Notes under the pieces: generated by a model
Told to the model about the DNA's origin: nothing
The model's database searches: none
Seen by the model: only the letters and a program-made list of their open reading frames with translations
Shown here: positions 47,097 through 56,029 of the stretch, piece after piece
Layout: the number at the start of each line of letters is the position of its first letter
How positions within the stretch are numbered: position 1 is the first letter of the stretch
Program-made: the position numbers and the translations under genes
From: Paenibacillus guangzhouensis
GTDB lineage: Bacteria > Bacillota > Bacilli > Paenibacillales > Paenibacillaceae
DNA: 64,000 nt
NCBI RefSeq assembly: GCF_009363075.1
Contig: NZ_CP045293.1
Location: forward strand, 5,987,501-6,051,500
Reading direction: 5' to 3'

Positions 47097-49967
47097 ATGA
47101 AACGATTAAGATATCGCTATGTCGTCATCGGGATGTGTATTCTGCTGCTGCAGTACATGATCGTGCCCGTAGGAATGATGGCGGCGAAGGCAGAACCGAT
47201 GCAGATCCATACCGTGGATCGTATGGAGAATACGACTGCAGAACAACATAAAGAACAGCATGAAGAACAACATGAAGAGCAGCAAAAAGAGGAGCAACCA
47301 AAGTCCTGGATCGTGAAATGGAAGGGGCAAGTCCAAGATCAGGGTCTATTACAAGATACAGAAATACTAAGCAAGCAGGAAGCTCTAAATGTCTATGTGC
47401 TGCGATTGAAGCAGGATGTTGAGCCGATGGCTTGGCTCGCGCGGGCGAGGGAATCAGCGGAAGTTGAATATGTTCAACCGAACAATCCAGTATCCGTGCT
47501 TAGAGCGCCGAATGATAGCAGCTATGAGACACAGAAATTTTTGCGCCAGATTCATGCGGACTCGGCCTGGGAGCAAGTGACGGGCAATACCAAGCTAACC
47601 ATTGGGGTCGTGGATACAGGGGTTGATTTGAAGCATCCCGATTTGCAGGACAATCTTGTGGATGGTGTGAACCTGATTAAGCCCAGTCAGCTCCCTCAGG
47701 ATGATAATGGGCATGGGACAAGCGTTGCCGGTGTGATTGGCGCTGTCGGGAATAACCGATTGGGCGTTAGTGGCATATTATGGAATGCAAGAGTCATGCC
47801 GATTAAGGCGCTGGATTCCTCAGGTTCGGGTGATGAAGATAAGCTCGGGGAAGGGATTGTCTATGCGGTTGAGCATGATGTGAAAATCGTTGTGCTATCC
47901 GTAGGCTTGTATCGCTATTCGACGTATATGCAGCAAATCGTGCAATATGCCGAGAGCAAAGGGGTGCTCCTGATCGCCGCAACGGGCAACGACGCTGCAG
48001 AGTTAGCTGGTAAAGTCGCCGTGAAATATCCTGCGGCCTACCCTGAGGTGATTGCTGTCGGTGGGACAGCGGATTTGAAGACGGCAGAGCCTCGTTCGAA
48101 CTATGGTCCAGAAGTGGATATTGTTGCACCTTGGAAGGTCTATACGACAGCGCTTGGCGGGGGCTACACCTATGATGAGGGTACCTCGATGGCCGCGCCG
48201 CAGGTAGCAGCTGTCGCTGCGATGATCTGGTCTAAATATCCGGACATGAAGCCGTACCAGATACGAAATTTAATACGCCAGTCGGCACAGGACCTTGGAA
48301 CGATGGGATGGGATGCGAAAACGGGGTATGGATTGCTCCGAGCAGATCGAGCATTGACGATGAAGCCAAAGGAGGATATTTACGAGGATAACGGAAGTCG
48401 TGAGATCGCGAAGGCGTTTCCGATTGATACTTCCATGTCTGCTGTATTGCAGGGGGAGGACGAAGACTGGTTCTATGTGAATGCTCCTTATGATGGGACA
48501 TTAACAATCCAGACGCAGCTCATTCAAGGTGGAACACCGCTGCAATTAACCTATTATACTGCGACTAAAGCCGGAGGGACCAAAGTTGCAAGCCTGACGA
48601 ACACAAAGACACAGATCCCCGTGAAGAAAGGCAAAAATGTATTGCAGTTCAAGTTAACGAATATGAAATCCAAAACACCTGTCACGTATAAATTGACATC
48701 AAGATTTACGATCTACAGCGATCCATACGAGCATAACAATAAGCAGTACCAAGCTTTTACACTGCCATCGCGAAGTCAGGAGGTCGTTGGGACTTTCCAT
48801 CAAGATAGCGATGAAGATTGGTTCGTGTTCCGTGTGAACGCTCAAGGGACGTTAAGATTTAAGCTCGATAGCGATTCAGCCCGGATAGATCCTGCGATGG
48901 ATATCATCGGACCGGGCATGGAGAAGTTAACGATAGATTCCTTCAGTGAGGATAGCTCGGACAGTGAGAGTATTACGATGATGGATAGTAAACCAGGTCA
49001 ATACTATATCCGGGTCTATAATGCGATTTCGCCCAAAGCAAGCGCTGTTGCGGCAGAATATAAGCTATCTATTCAATACGTAACACAGTATACGGATCCG
49101 AATGAGCCGAATGACAAGAGTTATCAAGCGGTCACAGCAGTATCGGATACGGATTATATGGGGGTATTCGGATCAGATGCGGACGTGGATTGGTTCGAAT
49201 ATCGTGTGGACCAGAAGAGTTATGTGGAGCTAAGTGTTCGAGGTATTCCCTCGAACCGGGTGGTGACCATGAGTGTCTATGATCGCAAGCAGAAGGCATT
49301 ATTTAAGATGTCGAATAGCTCAGGCAATACGTCGCTCAAATCAGCGAGGATCATGGAGCCGGGTACGTATCTCGTACGATTGTCCACCAATCAAATGTTC
49401 AATAGTCAATATTATCAGTTTAAAATGCACGCAGAGACGCTCGTCGCCGGTTTTCGTGATATCGAAGGCCACTGGGCGGTTCCAGCGATTACTGCCTTAA
49501 CGGAGCGGCGCTGGATCGGCGGGTATGAAGGCTATCGCTTTGAGCCCGATCGTGGTATTACACGAGCAGAGGCTGTGTCCATCTTAAGCAAGGCCTATAA
49601 ATTCAAAGCAGCGAACCCTGTTCAATACCGCGATGTGAATGTGAAGCACTGGGCTTACGCTGATATTGCCAAAGCCGCAGGTGCAGGGATTGTTCATGGA
49701 TATCAAGATGGCAGCTTTGCACCGAATCGATTTGTGACGCGCGCGGAGATGGCCGTCATGATCGGAAATGCGATGAAAGAGAAGCCGAGAGCAAATTCGA
49801 AGAGTCCCTTTACAGACGTGAGTGTGAATCATTGGGCTGCTCCCATGCTGAGTCAAATGAAATCACGCGGATTTCTGAAGGGGTACAGTAATGGTTCTTT
49901 TAAGCCGGATGTAGCGGCGAGCCGGGCTGAATTCTCGACGATGCTGTATGAAATACTAGTGAAATAA
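47097..49967 (+). CDS. SLH-anchored subtilisin-like serine protease
   Basis: A 956-residue exported protease starting at ATG 47097 (AGGAGAAGC upstream). Signal peptide to about residue 34, a Glu/Gln/His-rich spacer, and an inhibitor-like propeptide (about 60-140). The S8 domain has catalytic D173 (VVDTGVD), H206 (NGHGTSVAG) and S364 (GTSMAAPQ). Three PPC-like beta domains follow, each with a D-x-D-W-F motif (EDEDWFYV, DSDEDWFVF, DADVDWFEY). Three C-terminal SLH repeats (about 790-956; G-H-W-A, K-H-W-A, N-H-W-A) anchor it to pyruvylated wall polymer. Probably a cell-surface protease. It is inserted between nuo and the DUF1146-murA cluster. Confidence 0.93.
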   Translation: MKRLRYRYVVIGMCILLLQYMIVPVGMMAAKAEPMQIHTVDRMENTTAEQHKEQHEEQHEEQQKEEQPKSWIVKWKGQVQDQGLLQDTEILSKQEALNVYVLRLKQDVEPMAWLARARESAEVEYVQPNNPVSVLRAPNDSSYETQKFLRQIHADSAWEQVTGNTKLTIGVVDTGVDLKHPDLQDNLVDGVNLIKPSQLPQDDNGHGTSVAGVIGAVGNNRLGVSGILWNARVMPIKALDSSGSGDEDKLGEGIVYAVEHDVKIVVLSVGLYRYSTYMQQIVQYAESKGVLLIAATGNDAAELAGKVAVKYPAAYPEVIAVGGTADLKTAEPRSNYGPEVDIVAPWKVYTTALGGGYTYDEGTSMAAPQVAAVAAMIWSKYPDMKPYQIRNLIRQSAQDLGTMGWDAKTGYGLLRADRALTMKPKEDIYEDNGSREIAKAFPIDTSMSAVLQGEDEDWFYVNAPYDGTLTIQTQLIQGGTPLQLTYYTATKAGGTKVASLTNTKTQIPVKKGKNVLQFKLTNMKSKTPVTYKLTSRFTIYSDPYEHNNKQYQAFTLPSRSQEVVGTFHQDSDEDWFVFRVNAQGTLRFKLDSDSARIDPAMDIIGPGMEKLTIDSFSEDSSDSESITMMDSKPGQYYIRVYNAISPKASAVAAEYKLSIQYVTQYTDPNEPNDKSYQAVTAVSDTDYMGVFGSDADVDWFEYRVDQKSYVELSVRGIPSNRVVTMSVYDRKQKALFKMSNSSGNTSLKSARIMEPGTYLVRLSTNQMFNSQYYQFKMHAETLVAGFRDIEGHWAVPAITALTERRWIGGYEGYRFEPDRGITRAEAVSILSKAYKFKAANPVQYRDVNVKHWAYADIAKAAGAGIVHGYQDGSFAPNRFVTRAEMAVMIGNAMKEKPRANSKSPFTDVSVNHWAAPMLSQMKSRGFLKGYSNGSFKPDVAASRAEFSTMLYEILVK

Positions 49968-50009
49968 TTGTTAAATGTTGGGTTGAAATTGGGAGGAGGA
50001 GCGTATGGT

Positions 50010-50255
50010 ATGGATGATTCGATGACATCGCTGGTTGGCTTAAGTGGGTTGGTCGGTATTATCGTAACGTTAGGTTGTATTGGACTCGCTTGGTGGGCGC
50101 TTCAAGTTGTGAAGTTTGATATGTTCTTGAGGAATGCCAAGGGGCCCCAAGGGAAGCTGCTGCACGTGTTCCTATCGGTGATTATCGGTCATTGGGTATC
50201 TGAATTTGTGCTCCAATATTGGGAATGGACACAGCGGTTAAAGGGGCTCTTCTAA
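50010..50255 (+). CDS. ywzB: DUF1146 (YwzB) membrane protein
   Basis: An 81-residue protein with two membrane helices. ATG 50010 follows GGAGGAGG; the frame is open earlier, overlapping that site. The family segment WWALQVVKFDMFLRN and the C-terminal VIIGHWVSEFVLQY are recognisable. Its function is unknown, but it lies conservedly upstream of murA in Bacilli. Confidence 0.85.
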   Translation: MDDSMTSLVGLSGLVGIIVTLGCIGLAWWALQVVKFDMFLRNAKGPQGKLLHVFLSVIIGHWVSEFVLQYWEWTQRLKGLF

Positions 50256-50504
50256 TTCGAGATTGGGCGAGTGCAAGTCGTGTCGAATAACATCGAACAA
50301 TTGTGTGAAGACTGGTAAATAAGAAAACGATTAGAAATGTTAAGATTTTGTAACTTTTTCACGAAGATCTTGAATCACTTACGAAAATAACCCTTGTAAG
50401 TCTTTAGGGTTGAATGTTAATATGAAATCTGAGTTAAAACAGGCGTGTCATTATCTTTGTTATTTTGGAGAAAATGGTAAAAATTTATCGCGGAGGGAAC
50501 CAGA

Positions 50505-51845
50505 ATGAGCAAATTTATCGTCCGCGGCGGCAAACGGTTAACCGGAAGTGTTCGCGTCAATGGTGCAAAGAACTCTGTTCTTCCGATAATCGCTGCCTCT
50601 CTACTGGGGGAAGATGGAGTAAGCGTGATCTATGACGCACCTCCTCTTGACGATGTTATGACGATCAATAAAGTACTAGGGGTATTAGGGGCAGAGGTTA
50701 CATATCTCAATGAAACGATCCGTGTCAATGCACAGAACATTGAGTCATGCGAAGCACCTTATGAATATGTTCGTAAAATGCGTGCATCGTTCCTTGTTAT
50801 GGGACCTTTATTAGCACGATTGGGCCACACTCGTATTTCATTGCCAGGCGGCTGCGCGATCGGCACAAGACCGATTGATCAGCATTTGAAAGGCTTTGAA
50901 GCAATGGGTGCGGAAATTAGCCTTGGTCAAGGGTATATCGAAGCGAAAATTAATGGTCGTTTACGCGGTGCGAAGATCTATCTTGATGTCGCGAGCGTAG
51001 GGGCAACTGAAAATATTATGATGGCAGCGACGCTAGCTGAAGGCATGACAATCATTGAGAATGCAGCCAAAGAACCTGAGATTGTGGATCTCGCAAACTA
51101 TCTGAATGCGATGGGTGCGAAGGTACGCGGAGCGGGTACTGGCATCATTCGGATTGAAGGTGTCGAGAAGCTGCAAGGTGCGGAGCATACGGTTATCCCG
51201 GATCGTGTTGAAGCGGGTACGTATATGATTGCAGCAGCAATGACAGGCGGCGATGTCTACGTTGAGGGCGCGATTGCTGATCATTTGGGTCCAGTCATCT
51301 CGAAAATGCAAGAGATGGGCGTTACGGTGGAGCCAGATGAGAATGGCATTCGTGTAATCGCGGACCGCCCACTTCGTTCGGTTGATGTGAAGACGTTGCC
51401 TTACCCAGGATTCCCTACGGATATGCAATCCCAGATGATGGCGTTGTTATTAATCTCTGAAGGGACTTCCGTTGTCACGGAGACGGTGTTCGAGAATCGC
51501 TTCATGCACGTGGAGGAGTTCATGAGCATGCGCGCATCCATTAAAGTGGATGGCCGTACGGCTATGGTTAGCGGCGGCTCGAAGCTCGTCGGTGCCAAAG
51601 TGATGGCAACCGATTTACGCGCAGGTGCGGCTTTAATCTGTGCGGGATTGGTGGCTGAAGGCACGACGGAAGTGAGTGGCGTACATCACATTGATCGCGG
51701 CTATGTGAATTTGGCGGAGAAGCTCTCGAAATTAGGTGCGGATATTTACCGCGTGTCCTATGATGAGTCGAAGCTGAATCCACTTGAAGCGGAGAAGAAA
51801 GAAGAGAAGAAACCGTTGTTCCAAGTACAGCCTACTTGGGCCTAA
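50505..51845 (+). CDS. murA: UDP-N-acetylglucosamine 1-carboxyvinyltransferase
   Basis: A 446-residue enzyme transferring enolpyruvate to UDP-GlcNAc, the first committed step of peptidoglycan synthesis. N-terminal [16 protein letters not shown] contains the conserved Lys, and the catalytic, fosfomycin-reactive Cys lies in [15 protein letters not shown]. Six-fold inside-out barrel repeats continue to the end; the last 25 residues are Lys/Glu-rich. GGAGGG precedes the ATG. Gene position before spoIID matches the B. subtilis order. Confidence 0.96.
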   Translation: MSKFIVRGGKRLTGSVRVNGAKNSVLPIIAASLLGEDGVSVIYDAPPLDDVMTINKVLGVLGAEVTYLNETIRVNAQNIESCEAPYEYVRKMRASFLVMGPLLARLGHTRISLPGGCAIGTRPIDQHLKGFEAMGAEISLGQGYIEAKINGRLRGAKIYLDVASVGATENIMMAATLAEGMTIIENAAKEPEIVDLANYLNAMGAKVRGAGTGIIRIEGVEKLQGAEHTVIPDRVEAGTYMIAAAMTGGDVYVEGAIADHLGPVISKMQEMGVTVEPDENGIRVIADRPLRSVDVKTLPYPGFPTDMQSQMMALLLISEGTSVVTETVFENRFMHVEEFMSMRASIKVDGRTAMVSGGSKLVGAKVMATDLRAGAALICAGLVAEGTTEVSGVHHIDRGYVNLAEKLSKLGADIYRVSYDESKLNPLEAEKKEEKKPLFQVQPTWA

Positions 51846-51862
51846 ATAAGCTTTGGACGTGA

Positions 51863-51895
51863 GAGACCGAGACGACTTGTCGTTTCGGTCTTTTT
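51863..51895 (+). terminator. Terminator of murA
   Basis: The stem AGACCGA-GACGAC/GTCGTT-TCGGTCT with TTTTT tail. The roughly 250 bases from here to spoIID show no gene. Confidence 0.88.
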
Positions 51896-52146
51896 GCGTT
51901 GCGGCCGAATAAGAAATGATGACTGAACCATGTCGAGAAAGTCGTGAAATACTAGGGATATTTGTTTTAGGGAATACTAGATTGGGATGGACTCTACATC
52001 TCATGTTAGTACTAGATCATAGAACGTGAATCTAAGCACGGCAAGGTGCAATTGATTCTATTCGGATCTATTCGGAGTTCTAGCATGTCTTCTCGCTTCA
52101 TAAGATTAAGTAGAGTAGAAAGACAAGCAGACGGAGGAACCTAGCA

Positions 52147-53406
52147 ATGACACGAATGACGGTGAAGCTTTCAGAGGATCATACCCGTCCTGTGGAGGAC
52201 GGGCGCAAGAGCAGCGCCAACGCACGTGCGGAAGACCGCACCGTTCGCATCGGCGCCACCCCCGCGGGCGTGCAAGCCCCCGCCCGCGAACCCCGCGTCC
52301 CGCGCGGCGAAGTCGTCGCCCGCGCGGGACGCAAGCCGCCGCGCAGCAGGCTGACGCGGCGGGGGCCGCTCGCGTGGGCGGCGGGCATGCTCCTGCTGTG
52401 CATGATCATTCCCGCGCTGCTCGTGCAGCGGCAGGCAAGCCCTGTGACGGACGAGACGATCGCCGTCCGTGAACCCAAACCCGCGCCGAGCCCGCCTCTG
52501 CAAGAGGCTGTGCCGCGTGAACCGCTCGTCCGCGTCTACCTCGCGGGCGACCAAGCGATCGAGAAGGTGACGCTCGAGCAATATGTCCGCGGCGTCGTCG
52601 CAGCAGAGATGCCGAGCGAATTCGAGATGGAGGCGCTCAAGGCGCAGGCCATTGCAGCGCGTACCTTCATTGTCCGCCGCATGGCCGCGCAGGATACAAC
52701 AGGCGTTCCTGTGAAGGGCGCCGATGTAACGGATACCGTTACCCATCAAGCCTACATGCCGCTGAAGACACTGAAGCAGAACGCGAACCGCAATAAGCTA
52801 GCTCGTGTGAGTCGAGCCGTTAGTGAGACACGCGGAATCGTTATGACGTATAAAGGCTCGCCGATCGAAGCTTCCTTTTTCTCGACAAGCAATGGATTTA
52901 CAGAGAACTCGGAGGATGTGTGGCCGAACAAAATCCCCTATTTACGAAGTGTAGCGAGTCCTTGGGATAAGACGATAGCACCGCATTATACCGATACGAT
53001 ACGTATGACACTCGATCAATTCATGCGACGGTTGAAGGTATCCCCACCTTCCTTGCCTGCATCGGCAACACTTACACGGAAGCAGCAGGCTTATGCGAGC
53101 GCCGCCGAACCGCGTGTATTATCGAAAACCGAAGGCCATCGCATTAAGCTGATCCGAATTGGCGGCAAGAATTATACGGGTAAGGAAGTGCGCGAGAAGC
53201 TGGGCCTGCGTTCGAGCGAATTCACGTGGAAGATCATTAATGGCAATATCGAGATCACGACCTATGGATATGGTCATGGGGTTGGGATGAGCCAATGGGG
53301 AGCGAATGGTATGGCCAAAGAGGGCGCGTCCGTGGAAGAGATTCTGAAACATTATTATACGGGGATCGATTTGGAGAAATCATCCGAGTTCCTTCCTCAG
53401 GAATAA
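52147..53406 (+). CDS. spoIID: Stage II sporulation protein D
   Basis: A 419-residue membrane-anchored lytic transglycosylase that cuts peptidoglycan during engulfment. A basic Arg/Ala/Pro-rich cytoplasmic region (1-80) precedes one membrane helix (about 77-96) and the SpoIID catalytic domain. The catalytic Glu is in AAEMPSEFEMEALKAQAIAARTF, and family segments FFSTSNGFTENSEDVW and YGHGVGMSQWGANGMA are intact. The N-terminal coding stretch (about 52200-52600) is extremely GC-rich compared with the rest. GGAGG precedes the ATG. Confidence 0.95.
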   Translation: MTRMTVKLSEDHTRPVEDGRKSSANARAEDRTVRIGATPAGVQAPAREPRVPRGEVVARAGRKPPRSRLTRRGPLAWAAGMLLLCMIIPALLVQRQASPVTDETIAVREPKPAPSPPLQEAVPREPLVRVYLAGDQAIEKVTLEQYVRGVVAAEMPSEFEMEALKAQAIAARTFIVRRMAAQDTTGVPVKGADVTDTVTHQAYMPLKTLKQNANRNKLARVSRAVSETRGIVMTYKGSPIEASFFSTSNGFTENSEDVWPNKIPYLRSVASPWDKTIAPHYTDTIRMTLDQFMRRLKVSPPSLPASATLTRKQQAYASAAEPRVLSKTEGHRIKLIRIGGKNYTGKEVREKLGLRSSEFTWKIINGNIEITTYGYGHGVGMSQWGANGMAKEGASVEEILKHYYTGIDLEKSSEFLPQE

Positions 53407-53439
53407 CTAGCGAAGCGAGTCCGAACTTTACTAGCTTGT

Positions 53440-53463
53440 CGAGGCTGGTCATTCATAGCCTCG
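53440..53463 (+). terminator. Hairpin downstream of spoIID
   Basis: CGAGGCT/AGCCTCG stem with a 10-nt loop and no T tract, between spoIID and the structured RNA element. Confidence 0.4.
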
Positions 53464-53511
53464 CAGCCCCCCGGCTCCCCCGATTTGCAGCATGTGGTTC
53501 TCTCTTCCCTT

Positions 53512-53658
53512 ATATGAAATAAAAAAGGAGAGGAGGTAACTCTTGGAGGAGCCTGCGTTCGCTCTTTGGTAGCCCATTCCATCCATAACATCCAATCAAG
53601 GAATGGGCGGACAAGAAGCGACCGGAAAGAGATACCTTCTCCCACTACCTTTTCATAT
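53512..53658 (+). ncRNA. Structured RNA element, copy 2 (unassigned family)
   Basis: A 147-nt homologue of the minus-strand element at 4246-4411. Helices: P0 AUAUGAAA/UUUCAUAU (53512-53519, 53651-53658); P1 GAGGAGGUA-a-CUCUU with AAGAG-a-UACCUUCUC (53530-53544, 53627-53641); P2 UCGCUCUU with AAGAAGCGA (53559-53566, 53613-53621); P3 GCCCAUUCC/GGAAUGGGC (53572-53580, 53600-53608) closing a 19-nt loop. Against copy 1, P2 changes A-U to C-G and P3 changes three base pairs, all compensated, while the internal loops (GAGCCUGCGU, UGGKA/GGAC, C(Y)GGA) are nearly invariant. It lies between spoIID and the spoIIQ promoter. I recognise no named family. Confidence 0.8.
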
Positions 53659-53729
53659 CAATCAATAATGCACAATCATGTTGGCAATCCCTCCCCACTA
53701 TGAATCTTAAAAATTACTTTTCACATCAC

Positions 53730-53758
53730 GTATAAAAGAAAAAGCCTTGGTAACAATG
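53730..53758 (+). promoter_or_regulatory. Sigma-F-type promoter of spoIIQ
   Basis: GTATA (53730-53734), a 14-bp spacer and GGTAACAATG (53749-53758) fit the sigma-F pattern GYATA / GGnnAnAnTR, 20 bases before the spoIIQ ATG. spoIIQ is a sigma-F gene in B. subtilis. Confidence 0.7.
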
Positions 53759-53777
53759 GTTATTGAGGTGATAGAGA

Positions 53778-54527
53778 ATGAATAATGAACAGAACAAAAA
53801 CAAAGCAGGTCATGAAGAATCTCCTAAAAATTCACTAGGGGCAACGGGCGCGAAGCCGTCTTCATGGAAAAGAGCAATGTCGAAGAAATGGGTATTTCCA
53901 GCAGTGTACATGGCAGCAATCGCAATCTTATTGACCGTATTGGTCGTCTACCAAGGGGCTAGATCCAAAACTAGTCCAGACCTCAGCACGAGCACCATCA
54001 CCGAGAATGTAGACGGTACGACGGCAACAGATGCGGGCACGGATGGAAAAACACCGGATGCATCGGAAGTCGCAGCGAATAGCGAACCTATCGCTTGGCC
54101 AGTCGAGAATGAGAAAGATGTAAAAGTCGTTATGCCGTTCTATGATACGAACGATTCCTCTGAAGTTCATAAGGAGGCTATGGTCGAATACAACGATACA
54201 TTCATTCCGAATGTGGGGATCGACCTAGCGCGTAAAGACGACAAGCCTTTCGAAGTTCTAGCTGCACTCAGCGGTAAAGTAACAAGAGCAGATAAGAACC
54301 CTGTCGCGGGTCAAGTTGTTGAGATTCAAAGTGCCGATGGTACAAAAACGATCTATCAGAGCTTGACAGATTTGAAAGTGAAGAAAGATATGGAGATCAA
54401 ACAAGGCGATGTGATTGGTACAGCCAGCCGCAACGAACTTGAGAAAGATCTTGGCGTTCACGTTCACTTTGAAGTCCACAAAGACAACAAACCAGTGAAT
54501 CCGCAGACGTTGTTAGGTAAACAATAA
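53778..54527 (+). CDS. spoIIQ: Stage II sporulation protein Q (LytM/M23-like)
   Basis: A 249-residue forespore protein with one membrane helix (about 38-58) and an extracytoplasmic LytM domain (about 120-249) that binds SpoIIIAH of the mother cell, forming the engulfment zipper and feeding-tube channel. The H-x-H of LytM enzymes is kept (GVHVHFEVH), but the first zinc ligand is replaced by Asn (NVGIDLARKDD). The site should therefore not bind zinc; B. subtilis SpoIIQ also lacks this His. The neighbouring Ser/Thr/Asp-rich linker (about 60-100) is flexible. TGAGGTGATAG precedes the ATG. Confidence 0.93.
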   Translation: MNNEQNKNKAGHEESPKNSLGATGAKPSSWKRAMSKKWVFPAVYMAAIAILLTVLVVYQGARSKTSPDLSTSTITENVDGTTATDAGTDGKTPDASEVAANSEPIAWPVENEKDVKVVMPFYDTNDSSEVHKEAMVEYNDTFIPNVGIDLARKDDKPFEVLAALSGKVTRADKNPVAGQVVEIQSADGTKTIYQSLTDLKVKKDMEIKQGDVIGTASRNELEKDLGVHVHFEVHKDNKPVNPQTLLGKQ

Positions 54528-54544
54528 TCTATACAGTTTAAACG

Positions 54545-54587
54545 CAGCCTTTATTCGGAATTTGCCGGATGAAGGCTTTCTTTTTTC
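54545..54587 (+). terminator. Terminator of spoIIQ
   Basis: The stem AGCCTTTATTCGG/CCGGATGAAGGCT with TTCTTTTTT tail. Confidence 0.85.
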
Positions 54588-54732
54588 ATGCGAGTTTTCG
54601 TAGAGTCTTTCAGGTTTATTCAGGAAGCTTACAAATTTGTTATGGAGTTGTAAGTCAATTCAATAGCTGCATGCCGGCCTTTCCCGTAATGTTATGGATA
54701 TAAGAAAGACATTAGAGAAAGGTTGATATCCT

Positions 54733-55323
54733 ATGAAAAGATTTATGACCGTATCCATTGCATTTGTTTTTACGATGATCGTTCTGGTAGGTTGTTCGCC
54801 GATCGACTCTATTAAGAATTTGGTTGCGCCACAAGCGATGGGTGTCATCGCGTATGGTGATGAATCTGTAATAAAGGTGGATATCGCACGGTATCAAGAG
54901 GATCTGAAATCTTCCAACACGTACCCTGTCAAACTTGCGGATAATATCTTGGTCTTGAAGAGCAGTACAGCGCAATCATTGTTCGAGCAAGAGATGCTGC
55001 GTAAGGTGGTTCAGGACTCGAAAACCGAAGTGCTTACATCCTTGCCGACAGTCACGAAAGAAACAGGTATTTTATTCGCCAAGGAAAATGGCAGTCCGCT
55101 TAAGATCGGTGGAAAAGAAGTTAATGCGAAGTATGAAGGGAATGTTGTGATCGGGCACGGCCGGGTTTATGGGGAAAAGTTCCTGATCGTCGATGATTCA
55201 GAATGGGAGAAGTTCGTTGGTACGGACAAAATGATGGGGGTTCTGGCCTTCGATAAGAAGAACCCAAAGCATGAGCTAACGAATTTTTCAGCTGAGCGTG
55301 TTCAGCTTGTTGACCTAAAGTAA
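54733..55323 (+). CDS. Putative lipoprotein between spoIIQ and spoIIID
   Basis: A 196-residue protein with a type II signal peptide: MKRFMTVSIAFVFTMIVLVGC, a canonical LVGC lipobox. The mature region starts with SPIDSIKNLVAPQ and continues as an alpha/beta soluble domain with no motif I recognise; the segment GVIAYGDESVIKVDIARYQ recalls strand-rich fold starts. AAAGGTTG precedes the ATG. Its place among sporulation genes hints at a role at the spore envelope, but this is inference only. Confidence 0.72.
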   Translation: MKRFMTVSIAFVFTMIVLVGCSPIDSIKNLVAPQAMGVIAYGDESVIKVDIARYQEDLKSSNTYPVKLADNILVLKSSTAQSLFEQEMLRKVVQDSKTEVLTSLPTVTKETGILFAKENGSPLKIGGKEVNAKYEGNVVIGHGRVYGEKFLIVDDSEWEKFVGTDKMMGVLAFDKKNPKHELTNFSAERVQLVDLK

Positions 55324-55499
55324 GTAATTGAGCCAAGCGATCTAAGGTGAGAGCGTCCTTCAAGTATCTGGGGATGAACTCGCCTTTTTCGGCGTACAAA
55401 GTCAGTCAGATCAAGAACTTTCCGCCATTTTACACGACTTGCTTCATGGTTTTCAGAAAATAATTGTACAGATTTCAGCTTGTCTGTCTTGGAAACAAA

Positions 55500-55527
55500 G
55501 AATATATAGGCACGCCCCTCATATAAT
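55500..55527 (+). promoter_or_regulatory. Sigma-E-like promoter of spoIIID
   Basis: GAATATA (55500-55506), a 13-bp spacer and CATATAAT (55520-55527) fit the sigma-E pattern (ATA-rich -35, CATA-A-T -10), 34 bases before the GTG start. spoIIID is sigma-E dependent in B. subtilis. Confidence 0.5.
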
Positions 55528-55560
55528 GTACCAAACTATCTCGAGTAGGGAGGCGGGAGC

Positions 55561-55848
55561 GTGCACGACTACATCAAAGAACGCACCATTAAAATAGGCC
55601 GTTGTATCGTGGAAACGAAGAACACGGTTCGTACCATTGCGAAGGAATTTGGAGTGTCAAAAAGCACGGTGCACAAAGATTTAACCGAACGACTGCCGGA
55701 GATCAATTCGGAGCTTGCCGACCAAGTGAAGCACATTCTTGAATACCACAAATCGATCAGACATCTGCGGGGAGGAGAGGCAACCAAGATCAAGTACAAG
55801 AAAACGAGCAACAAAAAGCGCGAAGTGATCGTCGCAGGCAAGTCGTAG
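55561..55848 (+). CDS. spoIIID: Sporulation transcription factor SpoIIID
   Basis: A 95-residue DNA-binding protein with GTG start after GGAGGCGGG. The helix-turn-helix is TVRTIAKEFGVSKSTVHKDLTERLPEI, followed by the family-typical SIRHLRGGEATKIKYKK basic tail that also contacts DNA. SpoIIID activates and represses mother-cell genes between the sigma-E and sigma-K stages. The near-identical sequence to B. subtilis SpoIIID and its place before mbl make this secure. Confidence 0.97.
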   Translation: MHDYIKERTIKIGRCIVETKNTVRTIAKEFGVSKSTVHKDLTERLPEINSELADQVKHILEYHKSIRHLRGGEATKIKYKKTSNKKREVIVAGKS

Positions 55849-55966
55849 AACCGTGAGGGGTGAAGTCGTAATTGCTCCTGCAATCTAAAGTGTGGTAATT
55901 TATAGAGGTATGCCATTTTTTGAAGGAATTTCCCGGGTAATGTCGAATCCTTTAATATTATCGTGG

Positions 55967-55989
55967 GTTCAAAAAGGGGATTTTTGAAC
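55967..55989. repeat. Perfect short palindrome related to MITE ends, spoIIID-mbl gap
   Basis: GTTCAAAAA-GGGGA-TTTTTGAAC: two 9-bp arms identical to the ends of the MITE at 26358-26525 with a 5-bp centre. It lies 40 bases upstream of mbl. Confidence 0.55.
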
Positions 55990-56029
55990 TACCTTTATTA
56001 AATTTGTACTTTGGAGGACATGGTCAATT

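Noticed and set aside
53512-53658. Identification of the RNA elements as 6S RNA, SRP RNA or a known riboswitch or ribozyme
   Set aside because: SRP tetraloop sequences, 6S-type large central bubble, and the conserved cores of hammerhead, pistol and common riboswitches known to me are absent.
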